Assembly (NCBI RefSeq): GCF_009709555.1
Contig: NZ_WJBG01000225.1
Location: 102,407-166,406, forward strand
Reading direction: 5' to 3'
DNA from: Streptomyces blattellae
Lineage (GTDB): Bacteria > Actinomycetota > Actinomycetes > Streptomycetales > Streptomycetaceae
DNA length: 64,000 nucleotides
Shown: piece by piece, positions 26,656-34,802 of the stretch
Numbering within the stretch: the first letter of the stretch is position 1
Layout: every line of letters starts with the position of its first letter
Notes under the pieces: model-generated
What the model was told of the DNA's origin: nothing
The model's database searches: none
What the model saw: the letters and a program-made list of their open reading frames with translations, nothing else
Translations under genes and position numbers: made by a program

Positions 26656-26692
26656 ATGTGCGCCTGACGGGAATGTTTATCCATCAGGCGCA
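26656..26692 (+). promoter_or_regulatory. Leader hairpin and minimal ORF ahead of the cold-shock gene
   Basis: TGCGCCTGA (26659-26667) pairs perfectly with TCAGGCGCA (26684-26692) across a 16-nt loop and is followed by TTATTTGTTTT, a U-rich tract that is rare in this GC-rich window. A start-stop mini-ORF, ATG TGC GCC TGA (26656-26667), coincides with the 5' arm. A long structured 5' leader is known for cold-shock genes. I infer attenuation or thermosensing; this is not shown by sequence alone. Confidence 0.55.
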
Positions 26693-26747
26693 TTATTTGT
26701 TTTCCGGCATCTCCGGATGGGGCCTCTGCCTACAGAAGGAGAAAGTC

Positions 26748-26951
26748 ATGGCACAGGGCACTGTGAAGTGGTTCAACGCCGAAAAGGGTTTCGGCTTCAT
26801 TCAGCAGGACGGCGGCGGCCCCGACGTCTTCGCCCACTACTCGAACATCGCGACCCAGGGCTTCCGTGAGCTGCAGGAAGGCCAGCGGGTCAACTTCGAC
26901 GTCACGCAGGGCCAGAAGGGCCCGCAGGCGGAGAACATCGTCCCCGCCTGA
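26748..26951 (+). CDS. cspA: Cold-shock protein, CspA family
   Basis: 67 residues, the complete OB-fold cold-shock domain: GTVKWFNAEKGFGFIQQDGG holds RNP1 (KGFGFI), and DVFAHYSNI is RNP2 (usually VFVHxS; here VFAHYS). It binds single-stranded nucleic acid and acts as an RNA chaperone. AGAAGGAGAAAG upstream is a strong ribosome site. A leader of at least about 100 nt carries a stem-loop (26656-26692). A perfect 18-bp hairpin terminator follows the stop, then the DEAD-box helicase; the csp-helicase pair is conserved in streptomycetes. Confidence 0.96.
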   Translation: MAQGTVKWFNAEKGFGFIQQDGGGPDVFAHYSNIATQGFRELQEGQRVNFDVTQGQKGPQAENIVPA

Positions 26952-26969
26952 TCGCCGGACGCTTTTCCG

Positions 26970-27010
26970 CTCACCGGGGTCCGCACCGTCATGGTGCGGA
27001 CCCCGGTGAG
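26970..27010. terminator. Perfect 18-bp inverted repeat between csp and helicase
   Basis: CTCACCGGGGTCCGCACC and GGTGCGGACCCCGGTGAG pair without mismatch around the loop GTCAT. It starts 19 nt after the csp stop and ends 42 nt before the helicase ATG. Strong enough to end most csp transcripts, leaving limited readthrough into the helicase. Confidence 0.85.
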
Positions 27011-27051
27011 TGCTGTTTCCAGTGTGTTTTCCAGGAAGGCAGGCATCCGCA

Positions 27052-28602
27052 ATGCCCCGCAGGCCCCAGAAGCCCAACCGGCGCTCGTCGTCACCCCCAC
27101 CGTCCGCGGCGTCGCCCAGGGAATTCCGGCTGCCGGAAAACACCACACCCGCACTTCCCGCCGTCGAGGAATTCGCCGGTCTGGACATGCCCGCCGGACT
27201 GCTGGACACCCTCACCGCGCAAGGCGTGACCACCCCTTTCCCCATCCAGGCCGCCACGCTGCCCAACTCGCTCGCCGGCCGTGACCTGCTGGGCCGTGGA
27301 CGCACCGGCTCCGGCAAGACCCTCGCGTTCGGGCTCGCGCTCCTGGCCCGCACGGCCGGACAGCGCGCGGAGCCCAGGGCACCTCTCGCCCTCGTGCTGG
27401 TGCCGACCCGCGAACTCGCCCAGCAGGTGACGGAGGCACTGACTCCGTACGCGACCGCGGTGAACCTCCGGCTGGCCACCGTGGTCGGCGGACTGTCGAT
27501 CACCAAGCAGGCCGGGGCTCTCCGGCGCGGCGCCGAGGTCCTCGTGGCCACCCCCGGCCGCCTCAACGACCTCGTGGAACGCGGGGACTGCGTGCTCGGC
27601 AGCGTCCGCATCACGGTGCTCGACGAAGCCGACCAGATGACCGACATGGGCTTCCTGCCGCAGATCACCAGGCTGATCCAGCAGGTGCGGCCCGACGGGC
27701 AGCGCCTGCTCTTCTCGGCCACTCTGGACCGCAACATCGACCGCCTGGTGCAGCGGTTCCTGACCGATCCCGTCGTGCACTCCGTGGATCCGTCCGCGGG
27801 AGCGGTGACGACGATGACGCACCACGTCCTCCACGTCCTGGACGAGACCGACAAGAAGGCGGTCACCACGCGCATCGCGGCCCGGGACGGCCGGGTCATC
27901 CTCTTCCTCGACACCAAGCGGTCCGCCGACCGGCTCGCCAAGCGGCTCCTGGCGGTCGGCGTCCGCGCGGCGGCCCTGCACGGCGGCCGGTCTCAGCCGC
28001 AACGCAACCGCACCCTCGACCAGTTCAAGAACGGCCAGGTCACCGCGCTGGTCGCCACGAACGTCGCGGCCCGCGGCATCCACATCGACGACCTCGACCT
28101 CGTCGTGAACGTCGATCCCCCCACCGACCACAAGGACTACCTTCACCGCGGCGGCCGCACGGCCCGCGCCGGCGGCTCCGGCAGCGTGGTCACCCTGGTC
28201 CTGCCCGACCAGAAACGGGACGTCACCCGGCTCATGTCCGACGCGGGAATCCGTCCCCGTACCGCCCGCATAACCTCCAGCGACCCCCACCTGTCCACCA
28301 TCACCGGCGCCCGTGAGCCTTCCGGCATCGCTGTCACCATCGAGGTCCCCCAGCCGGCGGCACCGCCGGCAGTCCGCCCGAAGCGCAAGCCCGTCGGCGA
28401 GCCCGGCAAGCGCTCCAACCGCCGCCGCCGAAACGGCAACGGGGCGGCCGGAGCGGCGACGGGTGTCACCCCCGGCACGGGTGGCGGCCGCACCCCGGAC
28501 CGCCGAGCCTCGGACACCGCCTCGACCGGTGCCGCCTCCGGCAAGGCCGCCCCCCGCCGAGCCTCGGCACCCCGAGGCAACAGGCAACGCCCTGCCCGTT
28601 GA
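27052..28602 (+). CDS. DEAD-box ATP-dependent RNA helicase
   Basis: 516 residues from the ATG at 27052; an in-frame upstream extension would overlap the terminator. Motifs in order: Q motif PFPIQAATLP, Walker A GRTGSGKT, Ia VPTRELAQQ, GG, Ib TPGRL, DEAD as VLDEADQM, SAT as LLFSATLD, IV VILFLDTK, V TNVAARGIHI and VI YLHRGGRTARAG. The C-terminal tail is basic and low complexity (KRKPVGEPGKRSNRRRRNG), typical of cold-adapted actinobacterial helicases that remodel structured mRNA. Its place after csp suggests joint induction at low temperature through partial terminator readthrough. Confidence 0.95.
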   Translation: MPRRPQKPNRRSSSPPPSAASPREFRLPENTTPALPAVEEFAGLDMPAGLLDTLTAQGVTTPFPIQAATLPNSLAGRDLLGRGRTGSGKTLAFGLALLARTAGQRAEPRAPLALVLVPTRELAQQVTEALTPYATAVNLRLATVVGGLSITKQAGALRRGAEVLVATPGRLNDLVERGDCVLGSVRITVLDEADQMTDMGFLPQITRLIQQVRPDGQRLLFSATLDRNIDRLVQRFLTDPVVHSVDPSAGAVTTMTHHVLHVLDETDKKAVTTRIAARDGRVILFLDTKRSADRLAKRLLAVGVRAAALHGGRSQPQRNRTLDQFKNGQVTALVATNVAARGIHIDDLDLVVNVDPPTDHKDYLHRGGRTARAGGSGSVVTLVLPDQKRDVTRLMSDAGIRPRTARITSSDPHLSTITGAREPSGIAVTIEVPQPAAPPAVRPKRKPVGEPGKRSNRRRRNGNGAAGAATGVTPGTGGGRTPDRRASDTASTGAASGKAAPRRASAPRGNRQRPAR

Positions 28603-28785
28603 TCACCTGAGTCCGGCGTTCGCCCGAGCTTTGTGAACCGCCGCCGAACGCAACCGAGTCGGGCGGGGCGCCCCCCCAGCACGGCTGCAGCCCGGGCGCG
28701 CACCCTGGTGGGGGTGGTGTCGCGCGTCCGGGCTGCGATTGCCGTTCGAAGGGGAGTTGACGGGGTTGTTGCGACTTGGGGGCCG

Positions 28786-28860
28786 CTACGCGACGGAGTA
28801 CGAAGCCACCCGCCCCGCGGCCGTCACGGCTACGACCGCAACGCGCTGGAACCTGCGCAT
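28786..28860 (-). pseudogene. Truncated duplicate of the small secreted protein
   Basis: The minus strand reads MRRFQRVAVVAVTAAG and then RVASYSVA-stop, 24 codons. The first 16 residues match the signal peptide of the neighbour at 28879-29130 (MRKIQRVAVVAVAIAG) and the DNA matches closely over about 38 bases. The mature part is gone. This is a decayed tandem copy, or a surviving fragment from unequal recombination. Confidence 0.6.
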
Positions 28861-28878
28861 CGGCCCCTCGGCGCCTCT

Positions 28879-29130
28879 TTAGCGGGAGATGTGCGGAACG
28901 GCGTACTGATCGATACCGAACTCAGGCGAGTCGCCACCCTTGTCACCGTGCTTGCCACCGTTCGGCGCGTCCCAGGAGGCGACGGCGTTGGACTGCGAGA
29001 CGGCCACCGCGGTGATGTCCGTGGCGTCCTTCTCCTTCTCGTGGCCGCCTGCGAAGCTGACGCCGGCACCGAGGGCGGACAGCCCCGCGATCGCTACCGC
29101 CACGACCGCAACACGCTGAATCTTGCGCAT
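28879..29130 (-). CDS. Small secreted protein of unknown function
   Basis: 83 residues: signal peptide MRKIQRVAVVAVAIAGLSAL ending at VSFAGG, then a short hydrophilic mature part with KEKDATDITAVAVSQSNAVA and a Gly/Asp/Lys-rich end. No cysteine, so it is not a chaplin. The SQSNAVASWDAPNGG segment is typical of streptomycete small exported proteins without assigned role. GAAAGGG lies upstream of the ATG at 29130. A truncated copy of its signal peptide follows at 28786-28860. Confidence 0.7.
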   Translation of the reverse strand: MRKIQRVAVVAVAIAGLSALGAGVSFAGGHEKEKDATDITAVAVSQSNAVASWDAPNGGKHGDKGGDSPEFGIDQYAVPHISR

Positions 29131-29473
29131 GGTTTGACCCTTTCTTACGTGGGCAATCGCCCTCGCTTGATTACGTAATGTGATGATAAGCACACGAGCC
29201 GTAGCGGTATTGGATCTCCGGAGGCTCCGCGCGCCGTGTCGAATCAGGGCGGGACATACGGGAATCGCCGCCATCGGCGCGAGCTGACAAGCCGTCAGGA
29301 GATCGTGACCGAAGGCCCACGCGCATGCGTTACGGCGTCAGGGTGCTTTCGCCGCCAGATCACCAAGTCCGGCGTGCCACACCGGCTCGTCTATCACTTT
29401 TCCTTCTAATCTTCGGTCACGGTACGAAGTCGATCTTTCACGGATCGCACCCACCTCACTCACCGGAGATGAC
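29131..29473. other. Intergenic region between two divergent small secreted protein genes
   Basis: 343 bases without a gene. It should hold the promoters of both neighbours. Visible elements: a perfect palindrome ATTACGTAAT at 29170-29179, inside an AT-rich patch (29168-29195) close to the minus-strand gene, and a second AT-rich patch at 29391-29415. I could not assign promoter boxes with confidence. Confidence 0.5.
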
Positions 29474-29764
29474 ATGCGCAAGCTTCACAAGGCTGCCGTC
29501 CTGGTCGCCGCTCTCAGCAGCGTCGGGCTCCTGGGCGCCGGCACCGCCAGCGCCAACGGCGGCGACGGTCACGGCGGCAAGGGCGGAAACTACAGCGTCC
29601 TGCAGAGCACCGAGTGCAAGTCGCACGACCTGAACCTCGACATCCTCGGCCAGGTCGGGATCCTCAACGGCCTGCTGGGCCAGGGTCTCAACGGCGAGGG
29701 CAACTCGGGTGGCCAGGGCACCCACCTGGGTTCGGACATGGGCTGCAGCAACAGCGCGTTCTGA
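29474..29764 (+). CDS. Small secreted protein with two cysteines, unknown function
   Basis: 96 residues. Signal peptide MRKLHKAAVLVAALSSVGLL, ending ASANGG, then a Gly/His segment (GGDGHGGKGGNYS) and a conserved-looking core with ECKSHDLNLDILGQVGILNG and LLGQGLNGEGNSGGQG, ending MGCSNSAF. The two Cys could form one disulfide. Size and export resemble chaplins and rodlins, but it has neither the chaplin repeat nor rodlin motifs. Similar to its divergent neighbour only in the signal peptide. An aerial-surface role is speculation. Confidence 0.7.
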   Translation: MRKLHKAAVLVAALSSVGLLGAGTASANGGDGHGGKGGNYSVLQSTECKSHDLNLDILGQVGILNGLLGQGLNGEGNSGGQGTHLGSDMGCSNSAF

Positions 29765-29802
29765 GCACCTTACGGTCGCGCAGTCGGCCGAGAGCAGGAC
29801 GC

Positions 29803-29842
29803 AGATCCCGGCACCGAGCCGCAGGGCCCGGCGCCGGGATCT
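29803..29842. terminator. Bidirectional hairpin between convergent genes
   Basis: AGATCCCGGC pairs perfectly with GCCGGGATCT over a 20-nt GC-rich loop. It lies 38 nt after the small secreted protein gene and 18 nt past the stop of the convergent cysteine-desulfurase-like gene. Confidence 0.65.
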
Positions 29843-29860
29843 CCCATGTCAGGGAGGCCG

Positions 29861-31081
29861 TCACCGCACCCTGCCCCGGAGCCGCAGGAAGTCCGACAGG
29901 CCTTCCAGGAGCCGGTCGACGTCCTCGGTGCTGTTGTAGGGCGCCAGGCCGACGCGGAGGCCGCCGGTGTCTCCGAGGCCGAGTCTGCGGGACGCTTCGA
30001 GGGCGTAGAAGGAGCCGGCGGGTGCCTGGACACCGCGTTGCGCCAGGAAGTCGTACGCGTCGGCCGGGTCGTGGTCGTCGAAGGTGAGCAGCAGGGTGGG
30101 GGTGCGGTCGGCGGCGCGGGAGTGCACGGTGACCTGCTCCAGGGCGGACAGTCCTTTGTCGATCTGCGCGCGCAGGACGTTCTCGTGCTCCTCCAGCGCA
30201 GCGGACGCGGAGACCAGCCGCCGGCGGCGGGTGCCGGTGGCGGCGGTGTCGAGGCCGGCGAGGAAGTCGACCGCGGCACGGGTGCCCGCGAGGAACTCGT
30301 AGGGCAGTGTGCCGAGTTCGAAACGTTCCGGGACGGCGTCCGTCGAGGGCAGCAGCTTGTCCGGGTGCAGGCTCTCCAGCAGTTCGGGCCGGGCGGCGAG
30401 GACGCCGTGGTGCGGGCCGAGGAACTTGTAGGGGGAGCAGACGAAGAAGTCGGCACCGAGTTGCCCGACGTCGACCAGGGAGTGGGCGGTGTAATGCACT
30501 CCGTCGACGTGGAGGAGCGCCCCGGTCTCGTGCACCGCACGGGATATCGCGGCGATCGGGGGCCGGGTGCCGATCAGGTTGGAGGCGGCGGTGACCGCGA
30601 CGAGCCGGGTCCGCTCGCAGAGCACGGCGCGGATGTCCTCGACGCCCAGCTCGCCGGTCGCGGGGTCGAAGTCGGCCCATCGGACGGTGGCGCCTGCCTG
30701 CTCGGCGGCCTGGATCCAGGGGCGGATGTTGGAGTCGTGGTCGAGGCGGGTGACGATCACCTCGTCGCCGGGCGACCAGGTTTTGGCGAGGGTGCGGGAG
30801 ACGTCGTAGACGAGCTGGGTGGCGCTGCGGCCGAAGACGATCCCGGCCGGTTCCGCGCCCAGCAGGTCCGCCATGGCCCGGCGGCTCTCGGCGACGATGG
30901 CCTCGGCGTTGCGCTCCCCGGGCGTGGTCCGGCCCCGGTTCGACAGCGGCTGCGCCAGCGCGTCGGCGACGGCCTGGATGACCGGCCGGGGTGTCTGGGT
31001 GCCGCCGGGTCCGTCGAAGTACGCGATCCCGGCGCTCAGGGCTGGGAACTGCGCACGGAGAGCGGCTACGTCGTACGTCAC
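29861..31081 (-). CDS. Cysteine desulfurase-like PLP enzyme (aminotransferase class V)
   Basis: 406 residues. N-terminal FPALSAGIAYFDGPGGTQTP, PLP-site HDSNIRPW, Asp in GALLHVDGVHYTAHSLVDV and Schiff-base Lys in VCSPYKFLGPHHGVL. The C-terminal loop that carries the catalytic Cys in SufS/IscS is not obvious, matching the SufS-like subfamily TIGR01976 in which desulfuration is not proven. No Fe-S assembly genes are nearby. Unusually ordinary in other respects; a single gene with its own promoter, possibly in tandem with the ferritin-like gene upstream. Confidence 0.87.
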   Translation of the reverse strand: MTYDVAALRAQFPALSAGIAYFDGPGGTQTPRPVIQAVADALAQPLSNRGRTTPGERNAEAIVAESRRAMADLLGAEPAGIVFGRSATQLVYDVSRTLAKTWSPGDEVIVTRLDHDSNIRPWIQAAEQAGATVRWADFDPATGELGVEDIRAVLCERTRLVAVTAASNLIGTRPPIAAISRAVHETGALLHVDGVHYTAHSLVDVGQLGADFFVCSPYKFLGPHHGVLAARPELLESLHPDKLLPSTDAVPERFELGTLPYEFLAGTRAAVDFLAGLDTAATGTRRRRLVSASAALEEHENVLRAQIDKGLSALEQVTVHSRAADRTPTLLLTFDDHDPADAYDFLAQRGVQAPAGSFYALEASRRLGLGDTGGLRVGLAPYNSTEDVDRLLEGLSDFLRLRGRVR

Positions 31082-31207
31082 GGAAGCTCCTGTCGCTGCT
31101 CGGCCGCGGCCGGGGTTCGGCCGGCCATGCCATGGTCGAGGCGAAGACGACGGTAGTTCACGACGCCGACAGCGTGAACGGCCGCTCCCCGAAGAACGGC
31201 CCGGGTG

Positions 31208-31939
31208 TCAACCCGCGTTCGACCACGCGTCAGGACGGGGTGCCAGCACCGCGGCGACCACGGCGTCGGCCGATGCCATGACGTCGGCGACGAAGCGCAG
31301 GCGGCCGATGCCGAGCCGGCGCAGTGCCGAGCCGTGGTCGGCGGCGACGACGAGGCAGACCACGAGGAGGAGCAGTCGCCAGAGGGCCAGCACCGGGCGG
31401 CGTGTCAGGCGGGGCAGTTCGGCCAGGGAGGCGTGCAGTCGCTCGCAGTGGAAGGGCACGTGGCGCTGCTCGTCGGTGAGGATCCGTCCCGCCACATCCG
31501 AAGTGAGCGGGTCATCGGCGCCATCGCGCAGGGCACGGTAATAACGCAGCGCCACCACTTCCGCGATCATCAGCACCAGCAGTTCCATGCGCAGGCCCAT
31601 GAGCCGCCGCAAGCGTACGAATGCCGTGTCGCTCCAGTGGCCGCTCAGCGTCGGCACGCTCCCCGCGGCCAGCAGCCGGGCGAGCAGGCGGGCGTGGTTC
31701 TGTTCCTCGGCGACGAAGAGCCGGACCGCCCGCGCGTAGTCGGCGTCGCCGGCCTGGTCCGCCTTGCCGACGAGGTTGGCGCCGTCGCCGTCCTCGCCGA
31801 CCTGGAAGCGCTGAATGCTCGCCGCAACCGCCGGATGCAGGGTCGCTCCGCGCCCCCAGTCCGGGTCCCCCTCGGCGTCCCGACGCTCCCGCTCGTCCTC
31901 GAACCGCTGCGTCCACTTGGCGAATCCGTCCGTGCGCAC
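31208..31939 (-). CDS. Ferritin-like di-iron protein with C-terminal membrane helix
   Basis: 243 residues from the GTG at 31939, chosen for AGGAG 8 nt upstream; a nearby in-frame GTG would add seven residues. Two ExxH pairs expected for a four-helix di-iron site are visible: VAEEQNHARL and LTDEQRHVPFH, with a further Glu in LVLMIAEVVALRYYRAL. A hydrophobic stretch (LALWRLLLLVVCLVVAAD) near the end suggests membrane association. The family includes uncharacterised ferritin-like oxidases. The leader region (31940-32035) separates it from the divergent SDR promoter. Confidence 0.75.
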   Translation of the reverse strand: MRTDGFAKWTQRFEDERERRDAEGDPDWGRGATLHPAVAASIQRFQVGEDGDGANLVGKADQAGDADYARAVRLFVAEEQNHARLLARLLAAGSVPTLSGHWSDTAFVRLRRLMGLRMELLVLMIAEVVALRYYRALRDGADDPLTSDVAGRILTDEQRHVPFHCERLHASLAELPRLTRRPVLALWRLLLLVVCLVVAADHGSALRRLGIGRLRFVADVMASADAVVAAVLAPRPDAWSNAG

Positions 31940-32035
31940 CCGGTCACTCCTCTCCCGGACACGGCCACCGTGCCCCGGAGAGGGACGACGCCTGCGAACA
32001 CCGAACCGTTCCCCACAGGTCCGGGGAGCTGAGTC

Positions 32036-32086
32036 TTGTCGCCCTCGTTCTCTGACTCTAGACTCACTGAAGTGAAGTAAGTTCAG
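32036..32086 (+). promoter_or_regulatory. Promoter with TetR-type operator site A (first SDR operon)
   Basis: TTGTCG (32036-32041), 17-nt spacer and TAGACT (32059-32064) form a sigma-70-like promoter. The operator AGTGAAGTAAGTTCAG (32071-32086; reverse strand CTGAACTTACTTCACT) sits on the expected transcription start. The same motif recurs at four other promoters in the island. Confidence 0.7.
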
Positions 32087-32119
32087 GTGCCGTACGCGAC
32101 AGCGGTCGGGAGCAGACTC

Positions 32120-32923
32120 ATGCTGGGTTCCTTGGACGGCAAGACCGTGCTCGTCACCGGCGCGGGGCAGGGCATCGGGCAGGCGATCGCGGTGGAGATG
32201 GCCCGCACGGGCGCCTCCGCCGTGGCCGTCGCCGACCTGAACGGGAAGACCGCCGCCGAGACCGCGGAGCTGGTGCGCGCCGCCGGTGCGCGGGCCGAGG
32301 CGATCGTCTGCGATCTGCGTGTGCGGGACGGTGTCGCCGCCATGGTGGCGCACACGGCCCAGCGTTTCGACGGACTCGACGTCCTGGTCAACAACGCGGG
32401 TGTGATCGAGACCGCGTTCACGGCCGAACCGGAGCGCGGGGTCGACGCGCTGCCCGAGGAGGTCTGGGACGCGGTCTACGAGGTCAACCTCAAGGCGGTG
32501 TGGCTGACGACCAAGTTCGCCGCGCCCCATCTGCGCCGCTCGACTCGTGGGCCCGCCATCGTCAACACCGCCTCCGTCTCCGGCCTCACCGGTTTTCCCG
32601 ACGCCCCCGCGTACGGCGTCACCAAGGCCGGTGTCATCCATCTGACCAAGGTCACCGCCGTCGACCTGGCTCCGGTGCGCTGCAACTGCCTCTGCCCCGG
32701 CGTCGTCGACACCCCGCTCGCCCAGGGTCACTTCGCCGCCGCCGCGGACCGTGACGCCATGGAACGTGAACTGACCGCACCTCAGTTGGTGGAGCGGCTC
32801 GGGCGTCCGGAGGAGGTCGCCAGGCTGGCGTGCTTCCTGGCCTCCGACGACGCGGGGTTCATCACGGGGTCGTCGTACGTGATCGACGGCGGCGCGCTCG
32901 CCTGGCTCGGCCGGAGGGACTGA
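32120..32923 (+). CDS. Short-chain dehydrogenase/reductase
   Basis: 267 residues from ATG 32120 (GGGAG 7 nt upstream); a GTG at 32087 is too close to the operator to be the start. Classical SDR motifs: TGAGQGIGQAIA (cofactor loop), DVLVNNAGV, catalytic Ser in NTASVSGL and YxxxK as AYGVTKAG. The Asp-containing VAVADLNG strand end suggests NAD(H). It probably oxidises a hydroxyacyl-CoA or cyclic alcohol as the first gene of a two-SDR operon controlled by operator A. Confidence 0.88.
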   Translation: MLGSLDGKTVLVTGAGQGIGQAIAVEMARTGASAVAVADLNGKTAAETAELVRAAGARAEAIVCDLRVRDGVAAMVAHTAQRFDGLDVLVNNAGVIETAFTAEPERGVDALPEEVWDAVYEVNLKAVWLTTKFAAPHLRRSTRGPAIVNTASVSGLTGFPDAPAYGVTKAGVIHLTKVTAVDLAPVRCNCLCPGVVDTPLAQGHFAAAADRDAMERELTAPQLVERLGRPEEVARLACFLASDDAGFITGSSYVIDGGALAWLGRRD

Positions 32924-32973
32924 GGGGCGCGGAACGGCGGTGACGGCCACCGACAGCGAGAAGTGAGGAATCC

Positions 32974-33723
32974 ATGCAGGCAAGGCTGGCTGGGAAGACG
33001 GCGCTGGTGACCGGCGCCACCGGAGGCATCGGCGACGCCGTGGTACGCCGGCTCGCGGCCGAGGGCGCGGCGGTCGTGGTGACCGACCTCGACGGCGATC
33101 GCTGCGAGAAACTCGCCGAGGAGGTCGGGGGCGGCGCTCTGGGGCTGGCCCTGGACGTGTCGGACGAGTCGGGGTGGCGCGAGGCCGTCACGGCGGCGAC
33201 CGCCGCGCTGGGCGGTCTGTCCGTGCTGGTCAACAACGCCGGTATCGCCACGATGCACACCGTCGAGACCGAGACCATGGACTCCTGGGACCAGGTCCTC
33301 GGCGTGACCCAGACCGGAGTGTGGCTCGGCATGAAGTACGGCGGCCCGGCCATCGAGCGCTCCGGCGGGGGCTCGATCGTCAACGTCGCGTCGATCTTCG
33401 GCACGGTGGGCGGCTTCGGCGCCCAGTTCTCCTACCACGCGGCCAAGGGTGCCGTACGCCTGATGACGAAGAACGCCGCGCTGCATTGGGCGAAGCGCGG
33501 CGTACGGGTGAACTCCCTGCACCCCGGTTTCATCGAGACGCCCCGTTCCCGTGAACTCTGGCGGGACACGCCCCGGTTGACCGCGATGGTCGAGGGAACA
33601 CCGCTGGGCCGGCTCGGCACGCCCGAGGAGGTGGCGGCGACGGTTGCGTTCCTCGCCTCTGACGACGCGAGCTTCATGACCGGGTCCGAGCTGTACGTCG
33701 ACGGAGGCTGGACGGCGCGCTGA
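32974..33723 (+). CDS. Short-chain dehydrogenase/reductase
   Basis: 249 residues, 50 nt after the previous SDR on the same strand. Motifs: TGATGGIGDAVV, VVVTDLDGD (NAD-type Asp), LVNNAGIATMHT, VNVASIFGTVGG and YHAAK as the active Tyr/Lys, then LHPGFIETPRS. It resembles cyclopentanol/3-alpha-hydroxysteroid-type dehydrogenases. The ribosome site GTGAGGAATCC is adequate. Likely shares the substrate pathway of the neighbouring acyl-CoA genes. Confidence 0.88.
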   Translation: MQARLAGKTALVTGATGGIGDAVVRRLAAEGAAVVVTDLDGDRCEKLAEEVGGGALGLALDVSDESGWREAVTAATAALGGLSVLVNNAGIATMHTVETETMDSWDQVLGVTQTGVWLGMKYGGPAIERSGGGSIVNVASIFGTVGGFGAQFSYHAAKGAVRLMTKNAALHWAKRGVRVNSLHPGFIETPRSRELWRDTPRLTAMVEGTPLGRLGTPEEVAATVAFLASDDASFMTGSELYVDGGWTAR

Positions 33724-33749
33724 GCCGGCCGCTTCCGAAGGGGCGCGGC

Positions 33750-34802
33750 TCAACCAGTCGCAGCCGCATACGAGTTGACGTCATCGGTTCGCGTACATCG
33801 GACGTGCCCTTGCGCTGCCAGCACGTCGAGGTGGGCCGCGGTCTCGTTGACGGCGAGCATCTGGTTGAAGGCGTTGAGGTCCGCGAAGGGCACCCTGCGC
33901 CGGGTCCAGCCCAGGTCCCCCGCCACCTCGTACGCGGTGCGGGTACGGCCGTCGAGGGCGGCCAGCGTCTCGGTGAGCCGGTCGTCGTGATGGGCGAGCA
34001 GCTCCGCGACCCGGGTGTGCACGCTGTCGCCGACCGGGCCGTGCGCCGGCAGCAGCCGGGCGTCGCCGAGGGTGGTCATCAGACGCAGTGAGTCGAGGTA
34101 GTCGCCCAACGGCAGGGCGGGAGACCCGAGTTCGAAGCCGATGGACGGGGTGATGTGGGGCAGGACGTGGTCGCCGGCGAACAGCAGTCCCCGCGCCTGG
34201 TCGAGGTAGACCACATGCCCCTGGGTGTGGCCGGGCGTCGGAACGACCGTCAGGCGGGTGTCACCGAAGCGGAGTTCCTCCGCCTCCAGCCAGCGGTCGG
34301 GGGCCTCCCAGACACCGGGGTCGAAACTGCCGTGGTCCAGCGCGGCGACCCGCTCGGCGAGGTCGTGGGCGCCGGCCCGGCGCAGCGTCTGGAGCGAACC
34401 GGTCGGCTGGTCCGTCCGCAGCTCCCCCAGCAGCTCCAGACCGCGCCGCTCGCCCGCACCGAGGTAGACCCGGGAGCCCAGCAGTCTGCGCAGCTCGACG
34501 GCCTGAGTGTAGTGGTCGCGATGGATATGGGTGACCAGGATGTGACTGATCTCGCCGAGATCGTGGCCGAGTTCGGTCAGGGCGTCCTCAAGTGCCTTGC
34601 GCGACTCGGGGATCGACCAGCCCCCGTCGATCAGCACCAGCCCCTCCGTCAGCCCCTCCAGCGCGTAGACGTTGACGGCCCGCAGCCCGTCCTCCGGCAG
34701 CGGGAGCGGAATGCGGTGGACGCCGGGCCGTACGGTCTCGGGTCCGCCCTGTGCCCAACCGCCGTGGTCGAAACGGGGGGTGCGGGTCGAGGGGGTGGTC
34801 AT
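33750..34802 (-). CDS. MBL-fold metallo-hydrolase, possible lactonase or thioesterase
   Basis: 350 residues. The metal-binding motif THIHRDHYTQ (HxHxDH), His in PGHTQGHVVYL and Asp in FAGDHVLPHI define the binuclear metal site of the metallo-beta-lactamase fold. The C-terminal helical extension (VAELLAHHDDRLTETLAAL, then AYEVAGDLGW) is the one seen in MBL/winged-helix proteins such as LACTB2. It is the last gene of the operon that starts at 37486, and its ATG overlaps the stop of the acyl-CoA ligase by 4 nt. Hydrolysis of a lactone or a CoA thioester is my inference from this position. Confidence 0.85.
   Translation of the reverse strand: MTTPSTRTPRFDHGGWAQGGPETVRPGVHRIPLPLPEDGLRAVNVYALEGLTEGLVLIDGGWSIPESRKALEDALTELGHDLGEISHILVTHIHRDHYTQAVELRRLLGSRVYLGAGERRGLELLGELRTDQPTGSLQTLRRAGAHDLAERVAALDHGSFDPGVWEAPDRWLEAEELRFGDTRLTVVPTPGHTQGHVVYLDQARGLLFAGDHVLPHITPSIGFELGSPALPLGDYLDSLRLMTTLGDARLLPAHGPVGDSVHTRVAELLAHHDDRLTETLAALDGRTRTAYEVAGDLGWTRRRVPFADLNAFNQMLAVNETAAHLDVLAAQGHVRCTRTDDVNSYAAATG

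Noticed and set aside
23770..26667. Long plus-strand frame across the FHA gene and second kinase
   Set aside because: Antisense shadow. The minus-strand frames contain complete FHA and kinase motifs.
26612..26869. 85-codon plus-strand frame across the csp leader
   Set aside because: It overlaps csp out of frame and lacks a Shine-Dalgarno; csp is clear. Only the shorter three-codon ORF in the leader is kept, as a regulatory candidate.
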